Shown here piece by piece: positions 59,716 to 64,000 of a stretch of 64,000 nucleotides of DNA. The notes below the pieces were generated by a model. It had not been told where the DNA came from. It made no database searches and saw nothing but the letters and a program-made list of their open reading frames with translations. Positions within the stretch are counted from its first letter, which is position 1. Each line of letters begins with the position of its first letter. Origin of the DNA: Xanthocytophaga flava (GTDB taxonomy: Bacteria > Bacteroidota > Bacteroidia > Cytophagales > 172606-1); the NCBI RefSeq assembly GCF_030068545.1, contig NZ_JASJOR010000012.1, forward strand, positions 62,001-126,000, in the 5' to 3' direction. Both the position numbers and the translations under genes were made by a program.

Positions 59716-60174
59716 ATGAAAAAGATAACATTATTAGCATACAGCCTGATTGTGGCTGTTATCCTGAGTCTGCCTGCCTGTAAAGGAAGTGGTGATGAAC
59801 CAAAAGATTATAATGCTATGATCTCTAAATCACCCTGGAAAATTATTTCTGCCACATTAGATGGAAAGGATGAGTTTTCAGATTTGAATGAGTGTTATAA
59901 GGATGACCTTTTTCGATATCAGTCAGGAGGCTCTTACTCTTTAGAAGAGGGAACTACGAAATGTAATACAAATGATCCTCAGATTTTTAGTGAGGGAACA
60001 TGGTCGTATGATCCAGATACTAAACTGCTGACTATGAACCAGACAAGTGGAAGTGGACAAGATGGTACTTTTCTGGTAAAAGAATTAAGCTCCACAAAAA
60101 TGGTACTGGAAGCCCCCATTACTTTTAATGGTGTGAAAAAAACGCTTGTACAGCAACTTGTTCCGGTGCCTTAA
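59716..60174 (+). CDS. Lipocalin-like lipoprotein
   Basis: I set the start at ATG 59716 because it begins a lipoprotein signal with lipobox 'LPAC' (Cys22); the longer frame opens 13 codons upstream. The 152-aa product has 'SPWKIISATLDGKDEFSDLN', 'CYKDDLFRYQSGGSYSLEEG', 'FSEGTWSYDPDTKLLTMNQT' and a closing strand 'VLEAPITFNGVKKTLVQQLV', a typical Bacteroidota lipocalin-like layout with repeated 'G.W'. Likely outer-membrane-anchored; the ligand is unknown. Confidence 0.78.
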   Translation: MKKITLLAYSLIVAVILSLPACKGSGDEPKDYNAMISKSPWKIISATLDGKDEFSDLNECYKDDLFRYQSGGSYSLEEGTTKCNTNDPQIFSEGTWSYDPDTKLLTMNQTSGSGQDGTFLVKELSSTKMVLEAPITFNGVKKTLVQQLVPVP

Positions 60175-60310
60175 CGATTTATAGCTTATCATATCATAGA
60201 AAATACTCAATCTGGCCTGATAAAATGTTGGCTGAAAAAGTCTCAGATCGCTACAAGAACCTCTCTGATGGTATTTTCGCAAACGTTAAAGTTTTCAAAC
60301 TACTACACTC

Positions 60311-61312
60311 ATGAAAAAAGTATTAAGAATTTTTGCCATTATTGTAATTGTGTTAGGTGTCTGTATAACGGGATTACTGACCTATGTAAAGGTAGGCTTG
60401 CCAAATGTAGGTGCTGCCCCGGAAATAAAAATAAAACCTACTCCTGAACTGGCTGCTCGTGGTGAATATCTTGCCAACCATGTCAATGTATGTATGGACT
60501 GCCATAGTACCCGTGACTGGACCCGATTCTCTGGTCCGGTGGTGCCTGGAACCATGGGAAAAGGTGGTGAACGGTTTGGGGAAGAGCTGGGGTTGCCTGG
60601 TGTGTACTATGCACGCAACATAACACCTGCTGGCTTGGGAGAATGGACAGATGGAGAGATCTTTCGGGCAATCTCAGCAGGGGTAAGTCGTGAGGGAAAA
60701 CCTTTATTTCCTTTAATGCCTCATCCCTATTATGGTAAAATGGACTCAACAGATATTGTGGCACTTGTAGCTTATCTGCGGACAATCAAACCTATCAAAA
60801 ATCAAGTACCTGAATCAGAGCCATCTTTTCCTATGAATTTTATTATACATACTATTCCTCAGAAGCCGACCTTTCAGAAACGCCCGGATACTTCTGATGT
60901 GGTAGCTTATGGGGCTTATCTGGTTAATGCAGGTACCTGCGAACACTGCCATTCCCAGAAAACAAAAGAAGGAAAGCTAATACCCGGAATGGAATTTGCC
61001 GGTGGTGTGGAATTTGGTCTGCCAACAGGAGTGTTACGTTCTGCAAATCTGACACCTGATAATGAAACTGGCTTGGGGCTATGGAGTAGAGAAGCTTTTA
61101 TCCAACGGTTTAAAGCGCATGATCCTGCTACTGGTTATCAGGCTCAAACCGTTAAATCGGCGGAACAGCAAACGATTATGCCGTGGACTATGTATAGTGG
61201 TATGAGTGAACATGATCTGGGTGCAATCTATTCCTATTTGAAAACACTCAAACCTGTCAAAAATCCAACTGTTCGATTCTCTCCTGCAAAGAGTGAAATA
61301 GCTCAGAAGTAG
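60311..61312 (+). CDS. Di-heme c-type cytochrome, membrane-anchored
   Basis: The 333-aa protein has an N-terminal signal anchor (VLRIFAIIVIVLGVCITGLL) and two heme c sites: C61-x-x-C64-H65 and C210-x-x-C213-H214. Distal Met candidates occur in 'PLFPLMPHPYYGKM' and 'TIMPWTMYSGMSEHDL'. It is a tandem cytochrome c of the type that serves quinoprotein dehydrogenases or terminal oxidases. No dehydrogenase is adjacent, so its electron donor is unknown. A hairpin terminator lies 57 bp downstream. Confidence 0.92.
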   Translation: MKKVLRIFAIIVIVLGVCITGLLTYVKVGLPNVGAAPEIKIKPTPELAARGEYLANHVNVCMDCHSTRDWTRFSGPVVPGTMGKGGERFGEELGLPGVYYARNITPAGLGEWTDGEIFRAISAGVSREGKPLFPLMPHPYYGKMDSTDIVALVAYLRTIKPIKNQVPESEPSFPMNFIIHTIPQKPTFQKRPDTSDVVAYGAYLVNAGTCEHCHSQKTKEGKLIPGMEFAGGVEFGLPTGVLRSANLTPDNETGLGLWSREAFIQRFKAHDPATGYQAQTVKSAEQQTIMPWTMYSGMSEHDLGAIYSYLKTLKPVKNPTVRFSPAKSEIAQK

Positions 61313-61368
61313 ATTGTTATTCATGACCTGCTATATCCTCATTGAAAATAAGCAGCCAGTGAAACGTA

Positions 61369-61402
61369 AGAGAAGTGGCTATCTGATTAAAACCACTTCT
61401 CT
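61369..61402. terminator. Hairpin between cytochrome and YiaA/YiaB genes
   Basis: A 10-bp perfect stem (61369-61378 with 61393-61402, loop of 14), between two convergent genes; a short T-rich stretch follows on the plus strand. Confidence 0.7.
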
Positions 61403-61423
61403 CTATTTTACAACTATATTTGT

Positions 61424-61849
61424 CTATTGAGAATTTGTTGGCTGATCAACCTTTTGAGTATCACGGGTATTCTTTTGTACAGCAATAGCTGCAAACAGGC
61501 TAAGAAGGAATGAAATGCCATAAAATCCTTTCTCACTGAGTGTAAGGGTGGCATTCCACAAACCTACAGTTAGTAACAATATAGCCAACAGGGTAGAAAA
61601 CCAGCTTAGGCCATAATAAATAGCTGTGACTGGTATGCCTTCTAACCGATCCCGTACACTTTTTTGTACAGACACTGCTGAGAACAATCCATACATAAGC
61701 ACTGTGAAATAATATCCCTTTTCATTTAGAGCCATCTGGGCATTCCATAATCCGACATTGTAAGCTACAACACCTGCAATAAGAGCTACCCATGATGCAG
61801 CAACAAAAGCAAATGAAGTTTGTTGCTGTACTGGTTGATTTTGATTCAC
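61424..61849 (-). CDS. YiaA/YiaB-like inner-membrane protein
   Basis: The 141-aa protein is an internal repeat of the YiaA/YiaB unit. Two copies each hold two helices: 'FAFVAASWVALIAGVVAYNVGLWNA' (in parts) with 'LNEKGYYFTVLMYGLFSAVSVQK', and 'YYGLSWFSTLLAILLLTVGLWNA' with 'LSEKGFYGISFLLSLFAAIAVQK'. The repeated 'VGLWNA', 'EKG.Y' and 'A..VQK' elements define the family, which has no known function. It is a single gene on the minus strand. Confidence 0.85.
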   Translation of the reverse strand: MNQNQPVQQQTSFAFVAASWVALIAGVVAYNVGLWNAQMALNEKGYYFTVLMYGLFSAVSVQKSVRDRLEGIPVTAIYYGLSWFSTLLAILLLTVGLWNATLTLSEKGFYGISFLLSLFAAIAVQKNTRDTQKVDQPTNSQ

Positions 61850-62147
61850 TTTGTTTTGAGTTAGATTATCCCTACTCGTTGGCTTTTCGGCTTCGCCCCA
61901 TACTCTTTTACTGGATTTTCTGGTTACTCCTTTATATTGATGATCGAAAGTAGAGAAAAATAAACAATAAAAGTCTAAAATGTATGTAAATTACATATAT
62001 GTTTAATTGTTTTTGGTAACACTATGACTCTCAGTTGGATTGTGACTTGTTGGGTAGTGTTGCTGTTGTTATATATGTTACTATTTGTTGCTTTATACTA
62101 AAGTTCGATTGTCTTGCTGGTATATTTATTGTCCTCACTACAATGCT
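61850..62147. other. AT-rich region upstream of the YiaA/YiaB gene and a small frame
   Basis: No confident gene in 298 bp. A near-perfect palindrome TATGTAAATTACATA lies at 61983-61997 and could be an operator. Confidence 0.45.
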
Positions 62148-62402
62148 ATGGATATAACGATTCAAAAACTATTCGATGATTCTCATCATGAGACTGGAGT
62201 AATTATTACTGCTGCTGTGAATGCAGCTTTAACCCTGCAATCCAAAGAAGAGATAGAGCAGTATCTGAAAGATTATGCATCATCTCTGTATGCACGGTCA
62301 ATGACTTTTTATAGTGAGATTAATGGCGAGATTGCCTCACTGGCTTGTATCTGGAATCAATCAGCATTGCCTAGAACATCTACTTTTTTGCCTTTGAAGT
62401 AG
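62148..62402 (+). CDS. Small protein of unknown function
   Basis: I set the start at ATG 62148, giving an 84-aa protein with 'MDITIQKLFDDSHHETGVII' and 'TLQSKEEIEQYLKDYASSLY' segments; the frame is open further upstream but that part lacks coding character. No family recognised and no signal peptide. A 16-bp hairpin follows 10 bp after the stop, which supports a real gene end here. Moderate confidence that it is coding. Confidence 0.5.
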   Translation: MDITIQKLFDDSHHETGVIITAAVNAALTLQSKEEIEQYLKDYASSLYARSMTFYSEINGEIASLACIWNQSALPRTSTFLPLK

Positions 62403-62412
62403 ACGTTATTGA

Positions 62413-62463
62413 TATAAAGTAGTATCTGAATTATTTGACGAATGGTGCAGATACTACTTTATA
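62413..62463 (+). terminator. 16-bp hairpin after the small gene
   Basis: Arms 62413-62428 and 62448-62463 are perfectly complementary with a 19-nt loop. There is no T-run after it, so a terminator role is likely but not certain. Confidence 0.6.
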
Positions 62464-62699
62464 AGCTCATTCAGTTGTTAAACTTTCTGCAGAATTGGTA
62501 CTGGCAGCTATGATTGCCAGATGTCCAGTCGTTAGTAATGTAAGTACCAGTACTACTTCACTTGCTATAACTAACTAAAATCCATCATTCATGTTAGCTT
62601 TATAGGTAAAGGTGTGTGACTATTGCTGCATACCAATAAAATGGGAATAGGTAACAATATGTACCATTTTATATCGCTGAGACGAAATAATTATACTTT

Positions 62700-63113
62700 C
62701 TAGTACTCAGGTTCACTATAGGCAGCAGTGAAAAACTGGTCTACATATTGCTGGTTTCCAGGAAAATTATATACTTCCGTGATTTTTTCACCCTCTATTT
62801 TCCAAAGTAGACATGACATTCCTTTAAAGTTAATACCATCTGACCGATTACTCCAGTTATGATGACAATCAATTACAAACTGGTCATTGACTCCCAATAC
62901 AATAGGTTCTGCCTGAAAAGCTGATTCGGAAAGTTGAGCAAAGTAGTGTAAAACTTCTTCTATTCCATTTTTGGTGCCACTTAATGGATGTTTACCAGGA
63001 ATAACCCAACGAATATCTTTTGAAAGAATCTGTGCAATAGCATTTTGATCCCCCTGAGCATACGCTTGGAAAAATTGGTTGATCAGTGCAATATTAGGAT
63101 GTACAACTGTCAT
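62700..63113 (-). CDS. SnoaL/NTF2-like protein
   Basis: The 137-aa protein has the NTF2-like cone fold pattern: 'IALINQFFQAYAQGDQNAIA', 'LSKDIRWVIPGKHPLSGTKN' (the typical 'W..PG..P..G' turn), 'FQAEPIVLGVNDQFVIDCHH' and 'KITEVYNFPGNQQYVDQFF'. Members include polyketide cyclases, dehydratases and uncharacterised stress proteins. No catalytic set can be assigned here. It is divergent from the AraC-type gene at 63260, which may regulate it. Confidence 0.8.
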   Translation of the reverse strand: MTVVHPNIALINQFFQAYAQGDQNAIAQILSKDIRWVIPGKHPLSGTKNGIEEVLHYFAQLSESAFQAEPIVLGVNDQFVIDCHHNWSNRSDGINFKGMSCLLWKIEGEKITEVYNFPGNQQYVDQFFTAAYSEPEY

Positions 63114-63259
63114 ATAATGAGTGAATTAAAATAATGCAATAAGTTTTGAAATAGTACTTTTACAATACAGTTAAAAACACTAGTTTTGATACTACAAAAG
63201 TACCTTCACCTGTTTTGTCTGGCTTATTCGCAAAAGACAAAGATTTATTCATATCCGCC

Positions 63260-64000
63260 ATGTCTTTACAATCTATATCCTGTAGTACTATAAGTGCTAC
63301 TGTTTCAAAGCCTGCTTTTGTATACCATGAACTTTTGGGGAGATTTCACTCTGATTGGCATCTTCATGACAGAGGGCAGTTAGTGTATGCAGAAAATGGA
63401 TTTATTCATTTACGTATTGCCGAAAAACAGTTTTTACTACCAGGCTGGCATGCAGTCTGGATCCCGTCCAATACCCTGCATGAAATGTGGTCTCATAGTC
63501 CGGATCTCATACTGCATAGTATTGCCTTCCCGCCAGAAATATTAAATCTACCTGTTTTTGAAAAAATGTCTGTTTTTCCTGTTTCTCCATTGTTACGAGA
63601 AATGATTCGGTATTCGGAAAAATGGCATTTTCTAAATGACGAGACTAACCAGGAAAGAACCTTCCTGCAAAGTATCGCAGATATTTTATCAGGAGAGATG
63701 AATCATTCTCATCAAACGTATCTTCCTGCTACAAAACATGAAGGACTGGCGAAGATACTTCTATATATACAACATAACCTGGAAGAGAAAATTAATATTT
63801 CATTTTTAGCTCAGCATTTTGGTTACTCAGAGCGCAGCCTGACCCGATTATTTTCTACTCACCTGGGAATGCCTTTCTCAGGATACTGCAAAGTAGCACG
63901 AATGTTAAAAGCATTGGAGTTCATTGAAAACGGAGAGGACAATGTATCACAGGTAGCACTTCAGGTAGGATATGAGAGTCTGGCTACTTTTAGTAATACA
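63260..64000 (+). CDS. AraC family transcriptional regulator (3' truncated by window end)
   Basis: The frame opens at ATG 63260 and is still open at the last base, so the C-terminus lies outside the window. The 247 visible residues have an N-terminal cupin-like sensor with 'WHLHDRGQLVYAENG' and 'LPGWHAVWIPSNTLHEM' (about 36-78), and the first AraC-type helix-turn-helix 'NISFLAQHFGYSERSLTRLF', followed by the start of the second, 'VSQVALQVGYESLATFSNT'. The cupin His residues suggest ligand or metal sensing. Regulated gene unknown; the NTF2-like gene is divergent. Confidence 0.88.
   Translation, partial: MSLQSISCSTISATVSKPAFVYHELLGRFHSDWHLHDRGQLVYAENGFIHLRIAEKQFLLPGWHAVWIPSNTLHEMWSHSPDLILHSIAFPPEILNLPVFEKMSVFPVSPLLREMIRYSEKWHFLNDETNQERTFLQSIADILSGEMNHSHQTYLPATKHEGLAKILLYIQHNLEEKINISFLAQHFGYSERSLTRLFSTHLGMPFSGYCKVARMLKALEFIENGEDNVSQVALQVGYESLATFSNT

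Noticed and set aside
1..64000. CRISPR arrays, integrases or prophage genes.
   Set aside because: No regularly spaced direct repeats, recombinase motifs or phage structural genes were seen on either strand.

Overview
The window comes from a Bacteroidota genome, most likely order Cytophagales. The evidence is a SusC/SusD pair, Bacteroidota-type promoter elements (TTG, about 21 nt, TAnnTTTG), AT-rich intergenic DNA with few Shine-Dalgarno sites, and LytS/LytTR two-component genes. It is ordinary chromosome: no phage, plasmid or CRISPR array is visible, and the only mobile trace is a small MITE-like element.

Layout. 1-6.2 kb: the 3' end of one gene, then a same-strand cluster of nadE (NAD+ synthase), a nucleoside 2-deoxyribosyltransferase-like gene, two envelope proteins of unknown role, a PolB-type 3'-5' exonuclease, a DUF4291 gene and a second deoxyribosyltransferase-like gene. 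6.2-20 kb: mixed genes, including a phospholipid-type trio (CdsA-like, CDP-alcohol phosphotransferase, dolichol/phytol-kinase-like), a MacB/FtsX permease, a 2-oxoglutarate dioxygenase, an AraC regulator, a serine beta-lactamase-like hydrolase, an AAC(6')-like acetyltransferase and a Crp/Fnr regulator.

19.9-30.1 kb: a dispersed tryptophan locus, trpE-G-D-C-F-B without trpA, interrupted by unrelated genes including a Doc-type toxin-antitoxin pair on the opposite strand. Ahead of trpE lies a complete attenuator missing from routine gene lists. It has a promoter, a 24-codon leader peptide with three consecutive Trp codons, an 11-bp antiterminator that competes with a 13-bp terminator stem, and, right after the terminator, a tRNA-Trp(CCA) gene followed by trpE. 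The tRNA that reads the leader's Trp codons therefore appears to be transcribed only when the attenuator reads through. This is the most interesting system in the window.

30.5-46 kb: a SusC/SusD pair, a sialate O-acetylesterase-like protein, a helical-repeat protein, a 191-bp inverted-repeat element, an IscA-like protein lacking its C-terminal cysteines, a SpoIIE-type phosphatase and a GT2 glycosyltransferase. 46-53 kb: housekeeping genes (ruvC, a CvfB-like S1 protein, a LysM lytic transglycosylase, a LOG protein, ribD, prmC, a rhodanese, an NlpC/P60 hydrolase).

53.5-57.5 kb: three tandem LytS-type histidine kinases and a LytTR response regulator. The first two kinases share a 473-bp transmitter segment with only two differences, while their membrane sensors are unrelated, which points to very recent domain-level conversion. 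The third kinase has lost its ATP-binding motifs. 57.8-64 kb: lipocalin-like proteins, a GT1 glycosyltransferase, a di-heme cytochrome c, a YiaA/YiaB-like membrane protein, an NTF2-like protein, and an AraC regulator cut by the window end.
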